Below, piece by piece: positions 1-4,294 of a stretch of 6,318 nucleotides of DNA (positions are counted from its first letter, which is position 1; every line of letters begins with the position of its first letter). Source of the stretch: CAZZEX01 sp964653285. GTDB lineage: Bacteria; Chloroflexota; Anaerolineae; B4-G1. The stretch covers positions 1 to 6,318 of the forward strand of contig CAZZEX010000167.1 in assembly GCA_964653285.1 (NCBI GenBank), read 5' to 3'. Below the pieces are notes generated by a model. That model was not told where the DNA came from. It was given only the letters and a program-made list of their open reading frames with translations, and did no database searches. A program made the position numbers and the translations under genes.

Positions 1-305
1 AGTTTGAGGCCAAAGGCCATGTTGTCGTAGACCGACATGTGGGGGTACAGCGCGTAGGACTGGAAGACCATCGCGATGTCCCGGTCCTTGGGCGGCACGT
101 CGTTGACCAGCCGGTCACTGATGTAGATATTGCCCTCGGTGGCCTCCTCCAGGCCAGCCAGCAGGCGCAAGGAGGTGGTCTTGCCGCAGCCCGAGGGGCC
201 AACGAAGACCAGGAACTCCTTGTCGGGGATGTGGATGTCGAGGTCGTTGACCGCAATGACATCACCGAAATGCTTGGTCACATGCTCATACGTTACGCTT
301 GCCAT
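1..305 (-). CDS. ugpC: Sugar ABC transporter ATP-binding protein, UgpC/MalK/MsiK type (N-terminal part, cut by window edge)
   Basis: This is the cytoplasmic ATPase of a carbohydrate-type ABC importer; it would energise uptake with a binding protein and two permeases that lie outside the window. The visible 101 residues begin MASVTYEHVTKHFGD. They carry a Walker A motif GPSGCGKTT at residues 36-44, LRLLAGLEEATEG just after it, the family segment DRLVNDVPPKDRDIAMV at about 64-80, and the Q-loop FQSYALYPHMSVYDNMAFGLK with Gln82. This pattern is typical of proteins annotated UgpC, MalK or MsiK, which often serve several sugar importers, so the substrate is open. The signature motif, Walker B and regulatory C-terminal domain are beyond the left edge. 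The ATG at 305 has AAAGGAG 9 bases upstream. It lies 119 bp downstream of the DeoR-type gene in the same direction, with no clear promoter or terminator between them, so co-transcription and control by that regulator are likely (inferred). Confidence 0.93.
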   Translation of the reverse strand, partial: MASVTYEHVTKHFGDVIAVNDLDIHIPDKEFLVFVGPSGCGKTTSLRLLAGLEEATEGNIYISDRLVNDVPPKDRDIAMVFQSYALYPHMSVYDNMAFGLK

Positions 306-424
306 TTGATTGTGCTCCTTTCAATTCAATTTGATCGTGAGATTTGCGAAACGATACGCGTGGCCGGCTTTCTAGCCTGTCCAAGCGGCAGACTGGAAAG
401 TCCGCCTCACTTTTGCACCCGAAA
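306..424. other. Intergenic spacer between DeoR-type gene and ABC ATPase
   Basis: This stretch of 119 bp holds the AAAGGAG ribosome binding site of the ATPase and a weak hairpin on the minus strand (GGCGGAC and GTCTGCC around a 6-base loop, about 385-404) with no T-tract after it. I see no convincing promoter. It is most simply read as an untranslated spacer inside one transcript. Confidence 0.4.
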
Positions 425-1195
425 CTATGCCAGGACAACCCGCACGCCCGACTCGCTTAGGTCCCACAGGAACGGTGAGGGGGCCTCGCGGGCAGTGACG
501 ACGATGTCTGCATCGGAGGCGGGCGCAATGTACGCAGCCGCCACCCGTCCCACCCGCTCAGCCAGCACCAGGACGACCACCTGAGAGCTGATCTCCAGCA
601 ACAGCCGCGCTATCTCCGCCTGCGTGAGGCTATCGTCGGTCAGGCCACCCACGGCGCTGATGCCACCCAACTCCAGGATCGTGTGGTCGGCCCGCAGGCT
701 GGAAAGTGCTGCCCTGGTCAGGTGACCCACCAACCCGAGATCACGCCCTTCGGCCTGACCGCCCGTGACGATCAGAATATGCGGTGTGTTAGCGGCGACC
801 CAGTGGGCCACCTCGAGCCCATTGGTGACGATAGTAAGTCGCGAGTGCGCAGCCAGACAGCGCGCGACCTCCAACGGGAGCCGTCCCGGACCCAGGAAGA
901 CGGTTTCACCATCAACGACCATCTCAGCCACAGCCTGGCCGATACGCGCCTCCTGGGTTCCGGGTAGGACACCGGTGCCCTCCGGCGCGACTTCTTCGAC
1001 GGCCACGGCCCCGCCATGTACACGCCGCACCGCTCCCTGTTCCTCCAATGCCTTCAGGTCCCTCCGGATAGTCGCGGCGTGCACGCCAAATCGGGTCCCC
1101 AGTTCCGCCGCGCGAGCAGCGCCATGCTGGGCCACTATCCTGGCGATGGCGGCGCGCCTTTCGGCGGTCAGGGCAGGTAATGGATGCTGGCTCAC
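425..1195 (-). CDS. DeoR-family transcriptional regulator
   Basis: Probable sugar-responsive repressor of 256 aa, close to the usual DeoR-family length. The N-terminal helix-turn-helix is clear at residues 11-64: ERRAAIARIV, then ELGTRFGVHAATIRRDLKAL and GAVRRVHGGAV, the family signature. The C-terminal sensor (about 85-256) has the expected LTIVTNGLEVA, GGLTDDSLTQAEIARL and IAPASDADIVVTA segments. Two usual ligand-site elements are altered: DGxTxFLDxGTT reads DGETVFLGPGRLP, and the D-x-S-K-x-G region reads LAERVGRVA, so the effector may differ from a standard sugar phosphate. The reading frame stays open to an ATG at 1237, but that ATG lies upstream of a near-consensus promoter and has no ribosome binding site. 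The GTG at 1195 gives the normal family N-terminus (MSQHPLPALTAERR) and is preferred. The gene precedes the ABC ATPase in the same direction, suggesting local control of sugar uptake. Repeated operator-like elements upstream suggest autoregulation. Confidence 0.92.
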   Translation of the reverse strand: MSQHPLPALTAERRAAIARIVAQHGAARAAELGTRFGVHAATIRRDLKALEEQGAVRRVHGGAVAVEEVAPEGTGVLPGTQEARIGQAVAEMVVDGETVFLGPGRLPLEVARCLAAHSRLTIVTNGLEVAHWVAANTPHILIVTGGQAEGRDLGLVGHLTRAALSSLRADHTILELGGISAVGGLTDDSLTQAEIARLLLEISSQVVVLVLAERVGRVAAAYIAPASDADIVVTAREAPSPFLWDLSESGVRVVLA

Positions 1196-1288
1196 AATTA
1201 CTATTCTATCACATTGTGCGCGATTTGTCAATACCATATGTGCGATACTGCGCGATTTTAAGGTTTAGACGTGCGCTTTCGCGCACAA
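1193..1288. promoter_or_regulatory. Putative DeoR operator array (TTGTGCGCGA / TGCGCGATTT repeats)
   Basis: Several related elements cluster at the DeoR-type promoter. TGCGCGATTT occurs on the plus strand at 1217-1226 and 1249-1258, 32 bp apart, about three helical turns. TTGTGCGCGA occurs on the plus strand at 1215-1224, inside the promoter spacer, and again inverted on the minus strand at 1279-1288. The latter copy is part of a perfect 6-bp inverted repeat, GTGCGC-4-GCGCAC (1271-1286). Another inverted repeat, CACAAT (1193-1198) and ATTGTG (1213-1218), brackets the -10 box. The arrangement fits repression of its own promoter by the DeoR-type protein; the assignment to that protein is inferred from position. 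Confidence 0.5.
1203..1231 (-). promoter_or_regulatory. Promoter of the DeoR-type gene (TTGACA-17-TAGAAT)
   Basis: On the minus strand, a perfect -35 TTGACA at 1226-1231 is followed by exactly 17 bp and TAGAAT at 1203-1208 (5 of 6 matches). A start about 7 bases after the -10 would fall at about 1196, next to the GTG at 1195. The mRNA would then be leaderless or nearly so. This excludes the longer reading frame that begins at 1237. Confidence 0.8.
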
Positions 1289-1330
1289 TCAGCCTCGGCA
1301 CACTGCTCATACGTTTCCCCTGGAGACATC

Positions 1331-1360
1331 AAAAAGCGCCCCGCTGAAAAGGCGAGGCGC
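1331..1360 (-). terminator. Rho-independent terminator of the LysW-like operon
   Basis: On the minus strand a 9-bp stem (GCGCCTCGC and GCGGGGCGC, with one T-G pair) encloses a 7-base loop and is followed directly by TTTTT (1331-1335). It lies 45 bp beyond the stop codon of the last LysW-like gene and separates that operon from the DeoR-type promoter. Confidence 0.88.
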
Positions 1361-1405
1361 CTACGGCTCTTTGTACTCTCTACTGCATACAAGCCAGAGA
1401 AGGAT

Positions 1406-1579
1406 TTACTCCTCCTCCCATTCCTTCTCCTGCCAGTCCTCGGTGAGACCCACCTCGAAGGGATCGGCGCTGATGATCTCCAGTTCCACACCGCATCCGG
1501 GACAGCTGATGATAGTGCCCTCGCGCGGCTTGTCCACCTTAATGACGGTGTCACAATTAGGGCAGCGCGTCTTAGGCAT
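1406..1579 (-). CDS. lysW: LysW-like zinc-ribbon carrier protein, copy 1 (57 aa)
   Basis: Small acidic zinc-ribbon protein of the LysW family. In known systems LysW is the carrier whose C-terminal glutamate side chain binds the alpha-amino group of the 2-aminoadipate or glutamate intermediate during lysine or ornithine synthesis. The protein starts MPKTRCPNCDTVIKVD, with Cys pairs CPNC at 6-9 and CPGC at 26-29. These are followed by the family segment GVELEIISADPFEV (30-43) and an acidic tail (44-57) containing EDW and ending in EEE. The end is not the usual EDWGE, though a terminal Glu is kept, so carrier activity is possible but unproven. AGAGAGG lies 6 bases before the ATG. It is the last gene of a tandem set on the minus strand, and the LysX/Z/Y/J/K partners are not in the window. 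The gene is short and easily missed. A structural zinc ribbon unrelated to lysine synthesis remains an alternative. Confidence 0.87.
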   Translation of the reverse strand: MPKTRCPNCDTVIKVDKPREGTIISCPGCGVELEIISADPFEVGLTEDWQEKEWEEE

Positions 1580-1716
1580 TTCTTACCTCTCTCTCCTGTT
1601 TGGCATCCTCGCTCTATTGGATGTCCCGCTCATATTCTTCATCCCCCCCGTCCTCATCGAAGGGGAAATCCACCTCGAAGGGATCGGCGCTGATGATCTC
1701 CAGTTCCACACCGCAT
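1450..1716. repeat. Tandem duplication, 220-bp unit: identical blocks 1450-1496 and 1670-1716
   Basis: Forty-seven bases (1450-1496) recur without mismatch exactly 220 bp away (1670-1716). They encode the GVELEIISADPFEV part of the two intact LysW-like genes. The start-codon and ribosome-binding regions (about 1571-1590 and 1791-1810) repeat at the same offset with one difference. The unit is gene plus spacer, showing duplication with recent origin or gene conversion. Confidence 0.85.
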
Positions 1717-1799
1717 TCGGGACATTTGATCTGAGCGCCCTCGCGTGGATTATCCATGCTAATGACGGCATCACATTCGGGGCAATACGTCTTAGGCAT
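1614..1799 (-). CDS. lysW: LysW-like zinc-ribbon protein, copy 2 (61 aa)
   Basis: Second tandem LysW-family protein. It starts MPKTYCPECDAVISMDNPR, with Cys pairs CPEC at 6-9 and CPEC at 26-29, then GVELEIISADPFEVDFPF (30-47) and an acidic tail ending EYERDIQ. In authentic LysW the substrate is attached to a C-terminal Glu, whereas this copy ends in Gln and lacks EDWGE, so as encoded it should not work as a standard carrier. The zinc ribbon itself is intact. Its central coding segment is nearly identical at the DNA level to copy 1, while the tails differ completely. The ribosome binding site AGAGAGG sits before the ATG in the same context as copy 1. A run of seven C (plus strand, about 1643-1649) lies in the tail, but both alternative frames are worse, so the annotated frame is kept. 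It is the middle gene of the minus-strand set. Confidence 0.86.
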   Translation of the reverse strand: MPKTYCPECDAVISMDNPREGAQIKCPECGVELEIISADPFEVDFPFDEDGGDEEYERDIQ

Positions 1800-1851
1800 T
1801 TCCTACCTCTCTTTCTCGCTTAGCATCCCTGCTCGATTGGGCGTTCGGCTC

Positions 1852-1990
1852 CTATTTTTCTTCCTTCCACTTCTCCTCCTCCCACTCCTCACCGAATGGG
1901 AAATCTACCTCGAACGAAGTGATCGGTGCTGGTGCGGGAGTTGTCCATGCGAATGATGGCGTCACAGTTGGGACAATACGTTGCGGGCAT
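1852..1990 (-). pseudogene. lysW: Decayed third LysW-like copy (internal deletion plus 4-bp frameshift)
   Basis: The region begins as a LysW-like gene with a good ribosome binding site (AAAGGGAGG) and ATG at 1990, giving MPATYCPNCDAIIRMDNSR with the first CPNC pair. Compared with copy 2, about 16 codons are then missing, including the second Cys pair and the VELEI strand. A duplicated TTCG next shifts the frame, so translation stops at 1889 after 33 aa. In the other frame the expected tail continues (FEVDFPFGEEWEEEKWKEEK) to a stop at 1852. The remnant lacks half of its zinc ligands and cannot form the zinc ribbon. It is first in the tandem set, closest to the promoter, so it is probably still transcribed and translated as a short peptide. 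A sequencing or assembly error could explain the 4-bp change but not the deletion. Confidence 0.82.
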
Positions 1991-2058
1991 TTCTTTTACC
2001 TCCCTTTCTGCCTAGTGTGGTATTCCCGCCCGATCCAGGTCTCTGGCAGATCGCGCAT

Positions 2059-2067
2059 AGTATAGCA
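2059..2067 (-). promoter_or_regulatory. Extended -10 promoter of the LysW-like operon (TGC-TATACT)
   Basis: On the minus strand TATACT (2059-2064, 5 of 6 matches) is preceded by TGC (2065-2067), an extended -10. No recognisable -35 is present at 17 bp; an array of 11-bp-spaced heptamers begins at that position instead, which suggests activator dependence. The predicted start is near 2052, giving a leader of about 60 bases that can form a small bulged hairpin (CGAT/ATCG and CCAG/CTGG arms). Confidence 0.6.
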
Positions 2068-2083
2068 CAGAATCAGCCTCGTG

Positions 2084-2112
2084 GGGTGAGTTATTGGTGA
2101 GACTCTGGTGAA
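2084..2112 (+). promoter_or_regulatory. Three direct heptamers with 11-bp period: probable OmpR/PhoB-type binding site
   Basis: GGGTGAG (2084-2090), TGGTGAG (2095-2101) and TGGTGAA (2106-2112) are separated by 4-bp spacers, a period of exactly 11 bp. A weak fourth element, CAGTGTA, follows in register at 2117-2123. OmpR/PhoB-type winged-helix proteins bind head-to-tail heptamers with this period. The array covers about -32 to -60 of the LysW-like promoter and lies 20 bp upstream of the -35 box of the winged-helix gene, so it could serve both. Binding by the adjacent regulator is inferred. Confidence 0.6.
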
Positions 2113-2132
2113 GATTCAGTGTACGTCTTCTG

Positions 2133-2161
2133 TTGACTTTTCGTGTACCCGGTGCTATCAT
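2133..2161 (+). promoter_or_regulatory. Promoter of the winged-helix regulator gene (TTGACT-17-TATCAT)
   Basis: TTGACT at 2133-2138 and TATCAT at 2156-2161 are separated by 17 bp, with TGC directly before the -10 (extended -10). The predicted start is near 2168, about 45 bases before the ATG at 2214. Confidence 0.72.
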
Positions 2162-2213
2162 ACCATCGCATATGGGAAAACGTGCCTGATGCACTGTGTC
2201 GTGGAGGTGACGC

Positions 2214-2831
2214 ATGCACGTTCTCATTCTCGCGCCGATCTTCGGCGCTGCGGAGTGGATGCAAATCGCACTGGGTGACGCAGCGGACCGCTACACCGTT
2301 GCTGCCACTTGGCCGGACGTTCTCTCTTGCCTCAACGAAGACTGTCCTGATCTGTTCCTCATTGAACGGGCCGCCCTGACCCGACTGGAGCCTACTACCC
2401 TGCTCGACTTGACGGAGCCCGGTCGCTGGCCGCCCGTGATCCTCGTAGATACTCCAGCCGCCGGTACCCGGGAGGGGGTCGTGCTGGCTGAACGTCTTGT
2501 CCAGGCCTCGGCTCCCGTTCTACAAGTCGGGGAACTCCGCATTGATACACGCAAGAAGCGAGTGGGACTCGGCGAGCGCTGGGTCAGACTGCCTCCGCTA
2601 CAATACCGCCTGCTGCTGACATTGGCCAAACGGGCCGGCGAAGTTGTTAGTTACCGGGAACTGCTACAGGCGGTGTGGGGATACGACGGCGAAGATAACG
2701 AGGCCCGCGAGTTGCTCAAGGTCCACATTCGCCAAATCCGCCGGCGCTTGGGACTAGACCCGGAGGAATACCCCTACATCCACTCCGTGCGCGGCTTTGG
2801 CTACATGCTTGCCCCGCCTGAAGAGGATTGA
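2214..2831 (+). CDS. OmpR/PhoB-type winged-helix regulator with degenerate receiver domain
   Basis: DNA-binding transcription factor of 205 aa. The C-terminal half (about 104-202) is a complete OmpR/PhoB winged helix: VGELRIDTRKKRV, LPPLQYRLLLTLAKRAGEVVS, RELLQAVWGY, then the recognition helix LLKVHIRQIRRRLG and the wing YIHSVRGFGYML. The N-terminal half (1-100) resembles a receiver (MHVLILAP at strand 1, CPDLFLIERAAL at strand 3, WPPVILVDT at strand 4) but is shorter than the usual 120 residues. It lacks the acidic pair after strand 1 and has Glu51 where the phospho-accepting Asp belongs. Phosphorylation by a histidine kinase is therefore unlikely, and none is encoded nearby; Glu51 could mimic the active state. 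The ATG at 2214 has GGAGG 6 bases upstream. The gene is divergent from the LysW-like operon and shares with it a regulatory region holding heptamers of the spacing this family binds. Confidence 0.9.
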   Translation: MHVLILAPIFGAAEWMQIALGDAADRYTVAATWPDVLSCLNEDCPDLFLIERAALTRLEPTTLLDLTEPGRWPPVILVDTPAAGTREGVVLAERLVQASAPVLQVGELRIDTRKKRVGLGERWVRLPPLQYRLLLTLAKRAGEVVSYRELLQAVWGYDGEDNEARELLKVHIRQIRRRLGLDPEEYPYIHSVRGFGYMLAPPEED

Positions 2832-2870
2832 GCAAAACACGGCCCGGTCACGCTGACCGGGCGCTTGCTC
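2830..2870. terminator. Shared hairpin terminator between convergent genes
   Basis: A perfect 9-bp stem, GCCCGGTCA (2842-2850) and TGACCGGGC (2854-2862), has a 3-base loop and is flanked by outer arms GAGCAA (2830-2835) and TTGCTC (2865-2870). On the minus strand it is followed by CGTGTTTTG, a short T-run. It starts within the stop codon of the winged-helix gene and probably terminates both that gene and the small convergent gene. Confidence 0.7.
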
Positions 2871-2889
2871 ATTGCTCCCCCGAGAACGA

Positions 2890-2961
2890 CTATTCGGTGG
2901 TCTTCTCGGGCTTCTTCTTGGCCCCCTTCTTGGCCGTCGGTTTCCCTTTCTTCTTAGCCAT
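2890..2961 (-). CDS. Small lysine-rich basic peptide (23 aa)
   Basis: A 24-codon reading frame beginning MAKKKGKPTAKKGAKKK and ending PEKTTE. Ten of 23 residues are lysine, arranged in KK and KKK clusters split by Ala, Gly and Pro, like the tails of histone-H1-like proteins. I do not recognise a family. Support for a real gene is contextual: GGAGG lies 10 bases before the ATG at 2961, a near-consensus promoter lies about 70 bases upstream of the start codon, and a terminator follows 28 bp beyond the stop. An alternative ATG at 2968 gives only MPDG before a stop and sits too close to the ribosome binding site. The composition suggests binding to nucleic acid or to an acidic partner. It could instead be a leader peptide, or a remnant of a longer basic protein; function is unknown. 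Confidence 0.62.
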   Translation of the reverse strand: MAKKKGKPTAKKGAKKKPEKTTE

Positions 2962-3028
2962 CTGGCATCACCTCCAATTGTATTGATGTGCTTACAGGCC
3001 ACGGCCCATGGTCTGCGCCGGACCGTGC

Positions 3029-3045
3029 ATGGTACATTGTACCAT
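3029..3045. promoter_or_regulatory. Perfect 17-bp palindrome ATGGTACATTGTACCAT, probable operator
   Basis: Two 8-bp arms, ATGGTACA and TGTACCAT, meet at one central base. The palindrome covers the whole -10 box of the peptide-gene promoter and the predicted start site, a position typical for repression by a dimeric regulator. I see no second copy in the window. Confidence 0.6.
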
Positions 3046-3064
3046 CATAGTAGGCGGCTGTCAG
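3036..3064 (-). promoter_or_regulatory. Promoter of the lysine-rich peptide gene (CTGACA-17-TACAAT)
   Basis: On the minus strand CTGACA (3059-3064, 5 of 6) is followed by 17 bp and TACAAT (3036-3041, 5 of 6). The predicted start is near 3029, giving a leader of about 67 bases before the ATG at 2961. This is one of the best promoters in the window and serves only the 23-aa gene. Confidence 0.7.
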
Positions 3065-3147
3065 TGACAATACGGTAAGGTTTTGGTGGGCGTTAGGTGA
3101 ATTTATGCCCAATGTCAGTTGAGCCGACTTGCACACACGGTGGGTTG

Positions 3148-3156
3148 TGCTAAAAT
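3148..3156 (+). promoter_or_regulatory. Extended -10 promoter upstream of the transporter operon (TGC-TAAAAT)
   Basis: TAAAAT at 3151-3156 is preceded by TGC (3148-3150). The -35 is weak: TTGCAC at a 16-bp spacing. The predicted start near 3163 leaves about 55 bases before the GTG at 3218. Confidence 0.5.
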
Positions 3157-3217
3157 GCGCCCGCTTCACAGGGCCTTCTTTGCGCGGCTGGAGACCGAGG
3201 TGCAGGGAGAACGGTAA

Positions 3218-4276
3218 GTGGGAAGCCAGCAGGGCAGACGGCTGGGATGGAAAAAACTGGGGCTGGGGCTTTCCGGGTTCCTGCTCTTTGTCCTCGCCTT
3301 GGGGTTGATGAAAGAGGGGGCCGGGGGACTGGCGCCACTTCTGCGGGGTCGCCTGGAGATCACCAACGCCGCCGACAGCATGGGGTTCGGCTGGCTGATG
3401 GCCTACCTGGTTCTGAGCGGATCGCCGGTGGCGGCTGCAGCGGTGGCGCTGTTGAGCGCTGACGCGTTGTCGTCCCTCCAAGCCTTCACTATGGTTGCTG
3501 GCTCTCGCCTGGGCGCCAGCCTCATCGTCCTGCTGGTCGGCCTCATCTATATCCTGCGAGGGCATGAGCAATGGACCGCACTCACTGCAGGCGTCCTTTC
3601 CCTCCTGCTTACCGGCTCGGTCCAGTTGGTGGCCTTGCCGATGGGTCTGCTGATCCTCGGCCGTGGCTGGCTCAATGGCCTTTTTGTTCCTGCCCTGGAG
3701 AAACTGGCGGCCGGCGTCAACCGGGGACTGGAGCCGCTGACTGGCCCCCTGGCGGCCTTCCTCCCCGACTGGGCGCTTTTTGTGGCCGGAGTGGGACTGG
3801 TGACGCTGAGTTTCCGCCTCTTCGACCGCGCCTTGCCCCAGATGCGGCTGGAGAGAACCGACTTCGGCCAGATCCCCAGGCTGGTCTATCGCCCTGAGGT
3901 TATGTTCCTGATGGGACTGGCGATCACCCTGCTCACGATGTCCGTCTCCATCTCCGTGGGCATCCTGGTTCCCCTCTCCGCCCGTGGCTACATGCGCCGG
4001 GAGAACATCATTCCCTACATCCTGGGGGCGAACGTCTCCACCCTGGCGGACACTCTGGTCGCAGCGGCGCTGCTGGGGGACCCCCGAGCGGTGACCGTGG
4101 TAGTGACGCACATGGTCTGCGCAGCCATTGTCTCCCTGCTCCTCATCCTGTTGGCCTACCGGTCCTATGAGCGAGCCGTCTCGGACGCGCTGGTCTGGAT
4201 CATCCGCCGGCACAGGAACTTCGCCCTCTTCCTGGGCGTGATCTTTGTCATCCCTGTGGTATTTATCTTGCTGTAA
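3218..4276 (+). CDS. Na+/phosphate symporter-related membrane protein
   Basis: Integral membrane protein of 352 aa, related to the Na/Pi cotransporter (NptA, SLC34-like) family. It shows about eight or nine hydrophobic segments, at roughly 16-35, 57-80, 98-113, 121-150, 185-199, 229-253, 265-287, 292-314 and 334-352. The family's inverted-repeat pattern is visible: SGSPVAAAAVALLSADALS (67-85) with VAGSRLGASLIVLL (93-106), and SVSISVGILVPLSARG (242-257) with YILGANVSTLADTLVAA (267-283). These correspond to the QSSSA and GANIGTT motifs, but the Gln of QSSS is missing from both and GANIGTT is degraded in the first. Phosphate may therefore not be the substrate. The C-terminal PhoU-like domain of many bacterial members is absent. 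The start is GTG with GGGAG 8 bases upstream; an in-frame TAA directly before it rules out an extension. The universal stress protein gene follows after 18 bp, implying an operon. Confidence 0.75.
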   Translation: MGSQQGRRLGWKKLGLGLSGFLLFVLALGLMKEGAGGLAPLLRGRLEITNAADSMGFGWLMAYLVLSGSPVAAAAVALLSADALSSLQAFTMVAGSRLGASLIVLLVGLIYILRGHEQWTALTAGVLSLLLTGSVQLVALPMGLLILGRGWLNGLFVPALEKLAAGVNRGLEPLTGPLAAFLPDWALFVAGVGLVTLSFRLFDRALPQMRLERTDFGQIPRLVYRPEVMFLMGLAITLLTMSVSISVGILVPLSARGYMRRENIIPYILGANVSTLADTLVAAALLGDPRAVTVVVTHMVCAAIVSLLLILLAYRSYERAVSDALVWIIRRHRNFALFLGVIFVIPVVFILL

Positions 4277-4294
4277 CGTGGGTAGTGGAAAACA

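Noticed and set aside
1271..1286. GTGCGC-4-GCGCAC hairpin with a GAAA loop, considered as a terminator or structured RNA
   Set aside because: There is no T-run on either strand, and a better terminator lies 45 bp away. Its sequence matches the DeoR-type operator elements, so a DNA site is more likely.
1640..1650. Run of seven C in copy 2 of the LysW-like genes as a possible frameshift error
   Set aside because: Removing a base gives a non-acidic, unrelated tail, and adding one truncates the protein. The present frame keeps an acidic tail as expected of the family.
1271..1823. Plus-strand open frames (140 and 150 codons) through the LysW-like region
   Set aside because: They run antisense to the zinc-ribbon genes and across their terminator. 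The internal repetition they show is only the tandem duplication read on the wrong strand.
1215..2057. Repeated short elements considered as a CRISPR array
   Set aside because: The repeats are gene-sized coding copies or 10-bp operator-like elements with irregular spacing; there are no uniform repeats and spacers.
3155..3217. Twenty-codon frame MRPLHRAFFARLETEVQGER ending in TAA directly before the transporter GTG
   Set aside because: Its ATG overlaps the predicted -10 box, so it would not be on the transcript, and it has no ribosome binding site. It is kept in mind only as proof that the transporter cannot start further upstream.
2954..4213. Long open frame on the minus strand (419 codons) across the Na/Pi-type gene
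   Set aside because: It is antisense to a clear membrane protein. Its Gln-, Asp- and His-rich composition is the usual product of reading GC-rich hydrophobic codons backwards, and it overlaps the small-gene promoter region.
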